64,000 nucleotides of DNA from Alternaria dauci (Eukaryota > Ascomycota > Dothideomycetes > Pleosporales > Pleosporaceae), in contig NC_091277.1 of NCBI RefSeq assembly GCF_042100115.1, positions 2,480,001 to 2,544,000 of the forward strand. Reading direction: 5' to 3'. The position numbers and the translations under genes are program-made. This document shows, piece after piece, positions 44,728 to 57,229 of the stretch (position 1 is its first letter; each line of letters starts with the position of its first letter). The notes under the pieces were generated by a model. That model saw only the letters and a program-made list of their open reading frames with translations, was not told the origin of the DNA and searched no databases.

Positions 44728-46211
44728 TTAATACGTGCACTTCCCACAGTATCCACAATCGTCAGCGGAACAAGCAGTGTAGTCTGGCTCCGATCCAGAA
44801 TCATCGAAGCCAGTCTCGAAATCGTACCTATCGTCAAGATCGATACCCCCTTCCTCATATTCGAACTCGTCGGATGCATCGTCTTGGGTAGAAGCGGCAC
44901 CCACACAATTCTCCTCCCAGCGGTCTGCCAGGTCCGCAGGCAAGGCGTGCACGCCGTTCCCGTACTGGACTCTGACCTCCAAGCGGTCGGCTCCAGGGCA
45001 ATACACTTCGAGCAACTTGTCCGCGTTATATCTGGCGATGTCGACGATGTCATCGAGAAGTGTGGCAAAGCGACGGATGCCTTCCTTGTTGTCTTTGACC
45101 CAGGCTCGAACATCGTTCTTGACATTTTGCACTCTGATGTCTTCGAAGAGTCCAGCACCGTTGTGGTAGGCGACGATGAAGTTAGAGATTTGTTTGACCC
45201 AGAGCGCTGGGTAGATGTCGCTCATGTCAATGTCTTTCTTATACTTGCCCGACCGCGTCTTCAGGTCGAAAATGACATTTTGCGGTACTGCGGTCCCGCC
45301 GTGTTTGACCTTCAACGCGTCAAGTGTACTTGTCACGGGATTTGATGGCCTGTTGATTGATGCATCTTGAAGTGCTGCCAGGAGATCATCGGGGTCCTCG
45401 GCGTTCTCTGAAGGCGTAGCATCATCGGCTGCCCCGGCCGCTTTGATGTAGCCGTCGCTCTCGAATCGTACAAGACACTTCAAGCCGCCGAACTCATACC
45501 GTATGATGCGTTGGTGGGTTTCGGAGCCTTTAACGCTCTGCTCCCATGTGGTGTATGCCTCTGGAAAGGTGTGACCATAACCTCTAACGTCCTTGATGAC
45601 TTCTTTAGGGTCATTTTCTTTTCGAACGAAGAAGACAGTCTCACCGACAACCTCGATGTTGAACCGGAAAGCTTTGTCGATACCACGAGCGAAGCGGAGG
45701 AGGTTGCCAAGGGTACTGCCACATGCGAAGAGATCGGCGCTGGCAGAGTCGAATTCGGGATTGGTATGCATAATAGCACGTACGACGGGTGCCATTGGGT
45801 ATTCGGGATACATGGCGGCGTTGGGGTCCCGAAAGTATTGCCCGTTGTCCTCCCGCAAAGGCGATGGTGTCTGAAGTGGTGTCCACTGAGGAGGTTTACC
45901 TGGAATTGTTAGTTCAGCCAGTGGATTGCAAAGGGGAACTCACCTGGAACGACAATCGTCGGTACTTTACCGTTGAGCCAATTGTACGATGCTACATATC
46001 GGCAATCGGATATCTCTGCTAGATCAGCGGGTTTCAAGCTCAGATCTGAGCTGCGGAACTCCTTGACAAGATCTCCAAGTGGGTGTCTCTCAAGATCAGG
46101 CTTCACCTGTTCCCTAGGCTTAGTAAAGAACGGGGCTCGTCCACCACGGCCTCGCCCTCTCCGTGGAGCAAAGCCACCTCTGCTGCTGCTGCTGCCTGTG
46201 TATGAAGCCAT
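44728..46211 (-). CDS. Conserved fungal protein of unknown function (RGG N-terminus, Cys-rich C-terminus)
   Basis: Exons 45944-46211 and 44728-45899 (44-nt intron) give 479 residues starting MASYTGSSSSRGGFAPRRGRGRGG. The body has VASYNWLNGKVPTIVVPGKPPQWTP, RDPNAAMYPEYPMAPVVRAIMHTNPEF, LFACGSTLGNLLRFARG and RGYGHTFPEAYTTWE. I recall this pattern from a widespread ascomycete family that databases often label geranylgeranyl pyrophosphate synthetase. No prenyl-transferase Asp-rich motif is visible, so I would not carry that name over. The RGG-rich start suggests RNA binding. The C-terminus ends in a Cys cluster (CSADDCGYCGKC) that could hold zinc. It is head-to-head with the giant helicase/AAA+ gene. 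Confidence 0.85.
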
Positions 46212-46651
46212 GGAAGATGTTGCGATACTAGGTTGAATAAAGTCAGAAATGGGGGGTTCAAGGCGGAGTATTGCGCTGAGTGGAAAGCGATACGCCGACT
46301 TCAAGTAGGTGTTGATGCCTGAGACAAGGCTGAGTTCGTGTGGCGTGGTTTGCTTGACCTGCAGGTCGCACAATGCATGCCTTGTAGGTTTCGATTCGTC
46401 CAGAACTCACCACACTATGCAGGCAGAGAAAGCCTGATGCTTTGCCGCATAACAACTGCAACTGTCTTCCAATCATTCGCACAGCCCGCAATCAGAGAAA
46501 CGTCACGCATGAGCTGGGGTTTGGTGTCACCTTCCTTTTGCCCATCTCGAAAGCTCAAAAGGGCCAAACATTTCCTCTGTAGAATGCCAGAGTATCGGCA
46601 GATCTCAGCCTTTCTTAACAACTGATACTTTACACGATACCAACCTCACAC
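46212..46651. promoter_or_regulatory. Divergent promoter, RGG protein / helicase-AAA+ fusion
   Basis: 440 bp between divergent ATGs, so the two genes may share regulation. No TATA box or repeated element stands out. Confidence 0.5.
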
Positions 46652-49600
46652 ATGGCGGACCAGGAGGCGGCAGCCAAGCGAGCCGCGGGGCTGACGAAGC
46701 TCTTTAACGCTGTCATTCACGGCCATCGCGAAATCAAGACGGTGGGCGATGGCAATCGGTTTTTGGAGGCATTGTGTTCACAGGAGGATGCATCGAAGTG
46801 CGTGGAGTGTCTGATCGCATCTTCGGCAGGGTTGGCGGCGGTCTCTGTCGCCTTCCGATTGACACGTGAGAGCACGTTCCTCAACGGCTTGGCAACATCC
46901 GTCATCCTCCGACTCGCCGAGCCATCGGTCAAGCAACTCTACGGCGGCCAATTTCTGCAACGCGTCCTCGAACAGATTGTGCAACCACCTACGTTCTGGA
47001 ACACGCTCGTTGAGGCACACAATGCTCACGTGCTTTCCAGCGATGCCACGCGTGCCTTTGCGTGGCTATTACTGGAGCTGCTGTACAGTCGCTCGGAGGA
47101 CATCCCTGACGTGCGCGACACGGCAGAGCGCCTCACTAACAACGGATCATTCATCAACTCAAACTCCCTGGACATTCGCAATATCGGTCAGAAGATCAAA
47201 CACGTCCTAGACAGCACGTCAGATGAATCCGCCGATGGCCCGGGTGGGCGACACGACAATGACTTTGCCCAGATCCACAAGATCAAGCTCCTACCAACGC
47301 CAGACGAGTTCGCATGTGCCGAACATCCATTCTACAGACGCGCGGATTCGATCGCGTCTGTTCCCGTAGAGAGCCGCGGTATGACCCATGTTGATAACCA
47401 GTTTCGCCTGCTCCGTGAAGATCTCCTGGGTGAACTGCGTAACGATTTTCAGATCGCCAGTGGCCAGAAAAAAGGACGGCGGAAGATAATCCTCGAGCAC
47501 CTGAAGTATGCTGGTATCGACTGCGGACCGGAAACGAGGCGCAAGCCTTGCTCTCTGAAGCTCTCCTGCCCAGACGACATTCCACAGCTACGCAATGTCA
47601 AGGGCGCTGCTCGCAAGAAGTACCTTGCCGATAACAGAAATGTCCTAAAGCATCAGTCACTCGGCTGCCTTATTAGCAATGGCAACATCATCGCATTCGC
47701 AACCGTGGATCGCGATGAAGACCTTCTTGCCCAGCAACCTGCTATCGTCGTGTTGCGTGTAGCCGACGCTAGCTCGTTTGGCAAAGTGTTGATGGCGTGT
47801 AAGCTCGCAGCCGACCTCTGCTTTGTGCAAGTAGATACTGCGGTGTTTGCGTATGAACCTATCCTCAAGTGTCTCCAGTCCTTGACCGAGCTGCCATTAG
47901 AAGATCAGCTCCTCGGCCTCACTCCAAGTTCCGCCGAAACAGTCTCTGGTATTCAGCCGACCAAGATTATCAACGCCGTCTTTACCCATCGGGAAGAAGA
48001 TCTCCAACACATCATCGGAAGTAGTCACTCGATCAAACTCGATCAAGCCCAGGCAGATTCTCTACTGACTGGTCTACTCAAGAAGGTTAGCCTTATCCAA
48101 GGCCCACCAGGAACTGGCAAAAGCTTCATTGGCGCTCTTATCGCAAAGATACTACACGACCATACCAAGGAGACGATGCTCATACTCACCTATACGAATC
48201 ATGCTCTAGACCAATTCCTAGAAGACATCCAAAAGGCTGGCATCCCTGCGAGCTCGATCGTGCGGCTAGGATCAAAATCGAATGCTAACACTCGTGCACT
48301 CAGCATCAGAGATCAGCCCAACAACTACAGAATGACTGCGGAAACATGGAATTTGATTCAATCTCAAAAGCTGGCAGCTGAATCTTATCACGACGCTCTG
48401 GTCGCAAGGATAGCATCCTTTGCTTCTATGCGGCTCAGCGAACAGATGCTTCTCGATTTCTTGGAGTTCTCTGATGATTCAGAATACTTCGATGCATTTG
48501 CTGTGCCTGACAACGAAAACGACATGACCATCATGGGGAGAAACAACAAACGCATCGACAAGTACTATCTAGTCAAGAGATGGCTTCGCGGTGAAGACGC
48601 GGGTGTTTTCTCCAGTTATGCGATGCAGACCTATCCTCACATTTGGAATGTTCCGCTGCAGATCCGTCGCAAACTTCAGGCGCAGTGGAACAAGACGGTC
48701 CTCGAAGAACGAGTCACTGAAATTAGTGCGCTTGCCGACAAGTACAACAAGTGTCGTGCCCAGATCGATCGATTGTTTCGCGAGAAGGACTTCCATGTGC
48801 TTGGCCAGAAACGCATCATAGGGTGCACTACAACGGCGGCCGCCATGTACACCGACGAGATCCGTAAGGCGTCACCTGGCATCGTCTTGGTGGAAGAGGC
48901 TGGAGAGATTCTGGAGAGCCATATACTTACAGCTTTGACTCCCACCACGAAGCAACTCATCCTGATCGGTGATCACAAGCAGCTACGGCCTAAAGTCAAC
49001 AATTATGCTTTGACTGTGGAGAAAGGGGATGGATACGATCTTAACGTCTCCTTGTTCGAACGTCTTGTGCTTGATGGAGTCCCTCATACCACCCTCAGCA
49101 AGCAGCATCGTATGCGCCCTGAGATCTCATCTCTCGTCAGGTCACTCACCTACCCGGAGTTGGAAGATGCGGAGAAGACTCAGGGTCGACCGAATCTACG
49201 CGGCTTCCAAAGCAACGTCATATTCGTGTCGCATTCACGTCCTGAGCTCAACGCAACCAAGATTTCTGACCGCCGTGATGGCGGCGCAAACTCCAGCAAG
49301 GAGAACTTGTACGAAGCTGAGATGGTGCTGAAATGCGTACGATACTTGGGCCAGCAGGGTTACGGGACGGAGGATATTGTGATACTGACACCTTACCTTG
49401 GCCAGCTTTACCTGCTAGTGAACACGTTGTCTAAGGAGAACGATCCCATCCTGAACGACTTGGATTCCCACGAGCTGATTCGAGCGGGTCTGGTCACACC
49501 AGCTGGCGCTAACATATCCAAGCGCAAGCTCCGCATATCAACCATTGACAACTACCAAGGTGAAGAGAGCGATATCGTCATCGCATGTCTCACGCGAAGT

Positions 49601-52600
49601 AACGAGGCCGGGGATATCGGTTTCATGTCTTCTCCTCAGCGCGTCAATGTGTTACTTTCACGAGCGCGAAACGCTTTGATCATGATAGGTAACGCCGACA
49701 CTTTCATGAACAGCCGCAAAGGCAAGGAAGTGTGGGTACCGCTCATGGACCAGTTGAAGAGAGATGGCCGCGTTTACGATGGTTTTCCTGTCAAATGTGA
49801 GCAGCATCCAGAAAAAACTGCGCTCTTGACTGAGAAAGAACACTTCGATACGGTATGCCCAGATGGCGGCTGCTCTGAGCCATGTGGCAAAATGCTCAAC
49901 TGCGGCCTTCATGCATGCCCTCACCGATGCCATCAACTACAGGACCACTCGCGTATGGATTGCAAAGTGATCATCTCTTCGACTTGTCCTAGCAACCACA
50001 AGACCACAAGGAAATGTCACGAGAAAGCCGCGGCGCATTGCCGGAAGTGTGAAGCCGAAGTGCGAGCGCAAGAAAAGAGGCGTCAACGAGAACATGAGCT
50101 AGATCAGGAGCGAGAGGCAAAGCAACGTGCGTACCATGCACGACTACAAGAGATCGACGAAGAGATCCAGCACCAGAAGCGCATTCTGAAAGAGCAGGCC
50201 GAAGAAAGAGACCGCCAGCAAGCGCTCAAACAGAAAAAGGAAGACCTTCGCAATATCCAGGAGAAAGTCAAGGGTACTAGAAAGTCATCAGCTTCAACAT
50301 CTTCATCATCCAACACAACAGCTTCGCCGTCGACCGACAATTCCGATCTGCGGAGCGAGTCCGCAGCATCTGATGCGGCTTCTACTGGGCGCAGCGAGAC
50401 TTCAGCTCATGCCAAATCTGCCTCGTCAGATCAGGACCAGGAGCAGCCCGATTGGGACAAGAGCGAAGCCAGGGATGATTGGGAATGGCAGAAGAAATAC
50501 GAAGGTGCGGAAAATGAAGCTCTGGATTCCCTGGTACCCATGATAGGGCTAGAGTCTGTCAAGCAGAAATTCCTCGCGATCAAGGCCCAAGTGGATACGG
50601 CGGTGCGACAAGGGGTATCACTCAAGGGAGAGCGCTTCGGTGCTGCTCTACTAGGCAATCCTGGAACAGGGAAAACGACCGTGGCTAGATACTACTCCAA
50701 GTTTCTCGTCAAGGTAGGAGCTTTGCCTGGTGATCATTTCATTGAGAGCTCCGGATCAGCTCTCGCAAACAATGGCGTGTCCGCTTGCAAAGCCTCCATC
50801 GATAAGATACTCGAAGAAGGCGGCGGTGTGTTCTTCATCGACGAAGCATACCAACTGGTATCTGGAAACAGTCCTGGCGGCAAGGCAGTGTTGGACTACT
50901 TGCTTGCCGAGATTGAGAACTTGACCGGCAAAGTTGTCTTTGTGTTGGCGGGCTACCATAAGCAAATGGAAGCTTTCTTCGCTCACAACCCAGGCATCCC
51001 GAGCCGTATACCAATCCGAATGGAGTTCCAAGACTACGAAGACCACGAGTTGCAACAAATCTTCTGCCAGTACATCAGCAAAAAGTATTGCGGACAAATG
51101 AGGATTGAAGGCGGGATGAACGGTCTTTACGTGCGTATCACTGCTAGACGCATCGGCCAGGGTCGGGGACGAGATGGCTTTGGCAATGCCCGCGAAGTCC
51201 AGAACAAGATTGCACAGATTGCTGAGCGCCAGGCCAATCGACTGCGGAAAGAGAGACGAGCCGGCAAGATGCCGAATGACCATTTACTCACCAAGGAAGA
51301 TTTGATTGGACCAGAGCCTTCGTCGGTGCTCAAGAACAACGCTTCATGGATAAAGCTGCAGAAGCTTACCGGCTTGGCCTCAGTCAAGGATTCGGTAAAA
51401 GTTCTTCTTGACGGGATGCAGACCAACTATCAGCTCGAACTGCAAGAGAAGCCTATCATTCAATACTCGCTCAACCGCTGCTTCATCGGCTCCCCAGGAA
51501 CGGGCAAAACTACCGTGGCGAAACTGTACGGGCGCATCCTGGCTGACATTGGCCTTCTTTCCAACGGCGAAGTCGTTGTGAAAAGCCCAGCGGACTTTGT
51601 TGGGAGTGTTCTCGGAGGCTCGGAAGCTAATACGAAAGCCATTCTGGCGTCCACGATCGGTAAAGTTCTCATTATCGATGAGGCTTACATGTTGGCTAGT
51701 GGTGCTGCTGGTGATCCGTACAAAGCCGCAGTTATCGACACCATCGTTGCTGAAGTCCAGAGCACTGCAGGAGAAGACCGATGCGTACTTTTGTTGGGAT
51801 ACAAGGACCAGATGGAAGAGATGTTCCGAGACGTCAATCCTGGCCTTGCGAGGCGATTCCCGCTGGAGTCTGCGTTCGTCTTTGAAGATTTCAATGACAC
51901 TGAGATTCGTCAAATCTTTGACTTCAAACTCAAGGAGATCAGGTTTGATGCGACAGATCAGGCCAAGAAGGTAAGGCCCAAGATCGAGCAGTATCTCGAC
52001 TCATGCTAACATGCTTCTGCAGGTCGCCATGGAAGTCATACAACGCGCGCGCAATCGCCCAAACTTTGGCAACGCGGGCGAAGTCGACATCATCCTAGAT
52101 CGTGCAAAGGCGTTGCACCAGAAACACAAATCTTCTGGCAAAGTAAAGAAATTTGGCACGTTCGAAGCCATTGACTTTGACCCGGAGTTTGACCGGGGTG
52201 AACGGGCAGCCACTGAAATCTCTGCTCTATTCCAGGACGTAGTGGGATGCGAAGACCTGGTCGAACAGTTCCGGGGTTACCAAACCACCGCTGCAACTCT
52301 GAAAGCTCTTGGGATGGATGCTCGAGAACAGCTACCTTTCAGCTTCCTCTTCAAAGGACCGCCAGGGACTGGCAAGACTACTACGGCTGCAAAGATGGGC
52401 AAGATCTTTTACGATATGGGCTTTCTCAGCCAGGCCAGCGTCGAGGAATGTTCCGCTACTGATTTGATCGGACAGTATGTGGGCCAAACTGGGCCAAAGG
52501 TGCAGAAGCTTATGGAGAAGGCCTTGGGTAAGGTTCTCTTCATTGACGAGGCTTATCGCCTTGCAGAGGGTGGATTTGCCACTGAGGCGATGGATGAGCT

Positions 52601-53684
52601 GGTCGACTGCCTCACCAAGCCAAAGTTTGCGCAAAAGCTCGTGGTCATCCTTGCCGGCTACGATAAAGACATCGACCGACTAATGAGCATGAATCCTGGC
52701 TTGACCAGTCGCTTTCCCGAAACAGTTTTTTTCAAGCATCTCGACCCGGAGACATGCCTCAAGCTTCTTGTCAAGGATCTCGGGAAGAGGAAGAAGAAAG
52801 CGCCACTTGACCTGTCGGTTCTCGATCCGCCAACACCAGAACTACGGCAACAACTGCTGCAGTTATTTCACGAGCTATCGGTACTGGAATCGTGGGGTAA
52901 CGCTCGCGATGTCAAATCGCTGGCGAAGAACATGTTTCAAGCGCTCATCTCTAAGGCAGTACGTCCAGTCACTACTCTCGTACTTACAGAAACGATTGTC
53001 ATCAGCACCATGGGCAAAATGCTGGATGAACGTTCACGAAGAAACGCCGCTGTAGGCACGAGCCGGTTTGACAAGCCGATGCCTCTACGACCAATGCCGC
53101 AACCACAGACGCAAAACCCGGGCCCACCACCGGCGCGAAGTTCAAACATCGACACGGATACTGCCCCGCAGCCGACGGCGATTAACACGGACAAGCAAGA
53201 AGACGAGCCGAAACCATTTGAGAAGAAATCCCAAGCTGCAGCAGAACCCGAAGATCCTTTTGACTCAATCTTCAAAGCTAAGCGCGACCCAGGCGTGTCC
53301 GACGAAGTATGGGAGCAACTAGAACGCGACAAACATGCCATGGTCGCCAAAGAGCGCAAATTCCGTCAGATGCAAGAAGAGAAGCGAGAGTACCAAGAGC
53401 GCATCCGAGAGTTCATCCGTGCGGAGAAAGCCGCTGCCGATGAAGAGGAGCGGCGCATCCGGGAGCAAGCGCGCATTGCAGCTGAACTGGAGAGGCGGCG
53501 TCGCGACGAGGAATTGGCGGCTATTGAGAGGGAGCGACAGAAGGAGATGGAGAGGCAGAAGAATTTGAGGGTGTTGGGCCCGTGTCCGATGGGGTTCATG
53601 TGGATCAAGCAGACTGGTGGATTTAGGTGTGCGGGTGGGAGTCATTGGCTTCCTGATGATTATGTTGATTCGGCGTGTTGCTGA
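46652..53684 (+). CDS. ZNFX1/UPF1-like SF1 helicase fused to NF-X1 zinc finger and three CbxX/CfqX-type AAA+ ATPase modules
   Basis: Exons 46652-51970 and 52023-53684 (52-nt intron) give 2,326 residues. A helical N-terminal region leads to a superfamily-1 helicase: GPPGTGKS at about 484, VEEAGE near 747, GDHKQLRPKV, QHRMRPEI near 818, STIDNYQGEESDIV near 963 and QRVNVLLSRAR near 996. An NF-X1-type finger follows near 1070-1115 (CSEPCGKMLNCGLHACPHRC), then a charged coiled coil and a Ser-rich linker. Three AAA+ modules of the CbxX/SpoVK type come next: Walker A GNPGTGKT near 1335 with FFIDEAY; GSPGTGKT near 1612 with LIIDEAY; GPPGTGKT near 1886 with LFIDEAY. A final coiled coil ends in CPMGFMWIKQTGGFRC. 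All four Walker A/B pairs look intact, so an RNA/DNA-remodelling ATPase is likely. Its biological role is unknown. Confidence 0.95.
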
Positions 53685-54410
53685 GATGGTGGCATGGAAG
53701 CGGGCGATCGTTTGACTGTTCATTGGCCCCCTTGGTGACTGGATAGATTCTGTTGTCGAAGGTATACGTGCGCTGGCAGCGATAGGTGATCGCAGTACTG
53801 TTTCTGAAAGTTAGCGCAAAGCTCACAACACATGTCATGCCAATAGCTTTTAGGTGTGTTTTTAAGCATGAGAATTGATGTAAGAACAGAACATGCGTGA
53901 GAGTAACCCTAGTCCTCTCTCGTTCCTTTGTTGTATCAAAATCATGCTCGCTGTCCGGCCCTTGTGAAGATTGTGTCATTACATGCGTCCATTGCGACAC
54001 ATGCTTCCACTACTCTCTGAGTATATTAATTACATTGTGTTGGCTATGCGCCGATAACAATGCACCGCCCAGAGTAAGCAGCATCAAAGGACAAGCACAC
54101 AACGCTCCCAGCACAACGTGCGGCATGCATTGCGCTAACTCCAGTAGTGATGCCGATACGTACGGTAGCGTGATTACTAAACTCTTCCGAGGTTCCGAGG
54201 CGCGCATCGCCCCTGCTTGGAGGCTAATCACGGAACGCTAGCTTCACAACCCATGAACAACGTGGTCGTCAATATCTTGCTACCCATCTCCCGGATGGGA
54301 TGTGAGACCAGGGCAGATTCGACATTCATTAGACGCACTCATAGTACTAGAAGGCCGCAACTTGACCTTTGTATTTTGACATCTTAATCACAACACCAAC
54401 CTCGACCACC
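53685..54410. other. Intergenic region
   Basis: 726 bp between the helicase/AAA+ gene and the SDR, both on the plus strand. No feature is recognised apart from AC-rich leader sequence just before the SDR start. Confidence 0.4.
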
Positions 54411-55199
54411 ATGTCCAAGAACACCTCCACCAAACAGGTCATCGCCGTCGTCGGCGCAGGCCCAGGAATCGGCGAAGCAGTCGCCCACCGCTTCGCAGCC
54501 GAAGGCTTCGTCGTCGCACTCCTCGCGCGCACAGAAGAAGTCCTGAAAACCATGGCCAAGACCATCAACGACGACGTCGGTGCCGGCACAGCACACTACT
54601 ACATCACAGACCTGCGCGTCGAAGACACCATCATCTCCTCTTTCAAGCGCATCCGCGAAGAGCTTGGCCCTGTCAACGTACTCGTGTACAACGCGGGCGC
54701 GCGCCGCGTAAATGGAAAATCCATCATCGACACGACGACGGAGGAATTCGAAAACTTTACCAAGATCAACCTCTTCGGCGCCTTCTGGTGCAGCAAACTC
54801 GTTATCCCGGATATGCTGGCGGCTGGCAAAGGCACGATTCTCTTCACGAGCGCGACGGGTGCGCTGCGCGGTATGCCGGGCTTGGCCTCGTTCTCGCCTG
54901 GCAAGTTCGGATTGCGCTCGTTGTGCCAGATTATCACGCGCGAGTACCAGTCCAAGGGCATTCACGCTGCTAATATCATTGTGGATGGGCCCGTTGATGG
55001 CAAGTTGATTGGAGGAGTGACCAGGAGGCAGTGGGAGAGGACGGGGCAGACGGATAAGGCGGCGGAGGTGGAGGCGTATCTTGTGCAGCCGAGGGATCTG
55101 GCGCATACGTACTGGTTTTTGCATACGCAGCCGAGGAGCACGTGGACGCAGGAGTTGGATGTTAGGGCGATGAAGGAGACGTTGTTTACCAAGTTGTAG
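54411..55199 (+). CDS. Short-chain dehydrogenase/reductase with atypical FxxxK active site
   Basis: A single exon of 262 residues starting MSKNTSTKQVIAVVGAGPGIG. The Rossmann nucleotide-binding motif GAGPGIGEAVA is close to TGxxxGIG, and the structural NAG motif (VYNAGARR) and catalytic-region Ser (LFTSATGALRG) are present. In place of the canonical YxxxK it reads FSPGK (LASFSPGKFGLRSL), so the catalytic Tyr is Phe while Lys is kept. This occurs in a distinct SDR branch with AxFxxxKFALR-type sequences; whether it reduces a ketone in the classical way is uncertain. ATG 54411 follows a good leader; a TTG upstream was discounted. The C-terminus is TKL, near the PTS1 pattern but not a standard one. 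It converges on an acyl-CoA ligase gene ending ARL. Confidence 0.9.
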   Translation: MSKNTSTKQVIAVVGAGPGIGEAVAHRFAAEGFVVALLARTEEVLKTMAKTINDDVGAGTAHYYITDLRVEDTIISSFKRIREELGPVNVLVYNAGARRVNGKSIIDTTTEEFENFTKINLFGAFWCSKLVIPDMLAAGKGTILFTSATGALRGMPGLASFSPGKFGLRSLCQIITREYQSKGIHAANIIVDGPVDGKLIGGVTRRQWERTGQTDKAAEVEAYLVQPRDLAHTYWFLHTQPRSTWTQELDVRAMKETLFTKL

Positions 55200-55492
55200 A
55201 TCTAGATCAATGCGAGATTAATTGAGTGCTTTCAATCATGTGCGGCGTATGGGTACGAAACTATGGTCTGGACGCCATCTGCTTGATCTCAAAGGACTAG
55301 ATTGAACCTTGGATGACGAGCTACTTGCAACTGTCGTATCGCACAACATACCAATACTCACCTTGTTACTAAGGTAGATCAAGAAATGAAGCCATAACAG
55401 AGGCACACACGTCAGTCAAGGATGAATGATATGATCGGTCTGAACTCTTTGTTGAACTCTCTCCTATAGAAGTTGAAACTGGATACACTATA
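55200..55492. other. Convergent spacer, SDR / CoA ligase
   Basis: 293 bp between stops, with AT-rich stretches. No gene is seen. Confidence 0.4.
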
Positions 55493-57229
55493 CTACAAAC
55501 GAGCTTTGGCAGTCTTCTCCGCCTCCTCCGCCTTCGCTTGGTCAACGAGTACCCTCCTCAAGATCTTACCCGCATTGCTCTTCGGCACCGCTTCCACAAA
55601 TCGTATTCCACCTCTGAGCTTCTTATGCGGTGCCACGCGCTTGTTGAACCATTCGTGAATCTCGTCCTCTAGCTTCTTATCAGCCTTGTACCCAGGCGCC
55701 GCAACGATGTACGCCCTTGGTAACTCCGTCACTCGTGATGCATCATACACGCCGATGACAGCAACATCAGCGACGGCCGGATGACCGAGCAGGAGTGCTT
55801 CAAGCTCCGCAGGTGCGACCTGGAAGCCATTGTACTTGATGAGTTCTTTGAGGCGATCGGTAACGAACAGATTCCCATGTTCATCGAACCTGCCAACGTC
55901 GCCGGTGTGATACCATCCCTCCGCGTCGAAAGCTCCCGCCGTAGCTTCAGGATTGTTGTGGTATCCCTTGAAGATGTTTGGGCCCTTGAGACACACTTCG
56001 CCTTCTCCGGTACCTGGTTCTACTTCCTTTCCATCTTTCATCAGTCTCGCTGACATGTTGGGCAACAAGCGTCCAGATGTACCCATAGGTTTGTCCCACT
56101 CTTCGATGAGTTGCGACGTCACGGCTGGTGCGGTTTCGGAGAGACCGTAGGCTTGCCGGATAGGGGCGCCGATGCGCTTGTGCACTGCAGTGAGGATCTC
56201 CAAGGGTGCTGGAGCTGCGGAGGAGTGCAGGTCGCGTAGTGAGCTGAGATCGTACTGGTCTACTATCGGCGCCTTCGCCAATGCCAATGCGACGGGTGGA
56301 ACAATCCATCCTATGGTTATCTTCGCATTCTGCACCGTCTCGCAGAACTTTGGGAGGTCGAAGCCTTGCATGATATACGCAGTCGAACCGTGATAAATAG
56401 GGGCCGATATCAGGGCAGCGATGCCTGCATTCGTCCGTCAGCGAGCATTTGACAGTGAGGGCATCAGACTTACCGTAGATGTGATACATGGGTATAAAAC
56501 CAATACTCTTATCCGTCTTCCAGTCCGGACCACCACCATCTCCTACAACTTTTTGGACAATGTTTGCGATGATGTTCCTGTGAGTCAACATAACACCCTT
56601 TGGAACGCCTGTGGTTCCGGACGAGTACACCAAATACGCCAGATCTTCTTCGGGATCAATCTTGACTCGCTGCGGACTTGAAGCGCCCGCCAAAGTCGAA
56701 AAGTGCCGAACGGCTGTCGTCGTGGGCTTGTTATCACTAACGAGAAGGATATGGTCAAGAGGAAGGCCGACTTTCGATGCCGCTTCGCGCGCGACATCAA
56801 GGCATACAGCGTTCGTCACCAGTCCCTTGGCTTTCGAAGAAGTCAATTGAGACACTAGCTCATCGACCGTGTACATAAAGTTCAGAGGACACACAATGCC
56901 TCCTACGAGTTGTGTTCCGAGGATAACGGGCGCGATGTCAATGTCATTCGGCGTCATTATGACCAGAACATCGCCTTTGCGCCAGCCCCATTGTTGCTGA
57001 AGGCCGCCCCCGAACCGCTCAGCACTCGACCGGAGTTGGGAGTATGTGTACTTTCGGTTGGTGGCGACGTCTACGAACAGCACTGCGATCGTGTTAGTCG
57101 CCGCTTGAAGAACGTACGCGAATACGAACCATGGTCATCGGGGTATGGGCGATCCGATCGTTCGAGAAAGTATGACCATATATCGGCATTCGGGACCGTG
57201 ACTTTAGGGTAAGGCGATTCGAGTGGCAT
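55493..57229 (-). CDS. 4-coumarate-CoA ligase-like acyl-CoA synthetase with PTS1-type C-terminus
   Basis: An adenylate-forming enzyme that activates a carboxylic acid to its CoA thioester. Exons 57130-57229, 56474-57082 and 55493-56424 give 546 residues starting MPLESPYPKVTVPNADIWSYF. Motifs are YSSGTTGVPKGVMLTHRN near 190 (AMP-binding P-loop), QAYGLSETAP, GWYHTGDVGRFDEHGNLFVTDRLKELIKYNGFQVAPAELEALL, and the C-terminal catalytic Lys in PKSNAGKILRR. The protein ends AKARL, a variant peroxisomal targeting signal type 1, so peroxisomal action on fatty or aromatic acids is likely. Introns are 47 nt (57083-57129, donor GTTCGT) and 49 nt (56425-56473). The second joins MYHIYG to IAALISAPIYHGST in frame. 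Confidence 0.94.
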
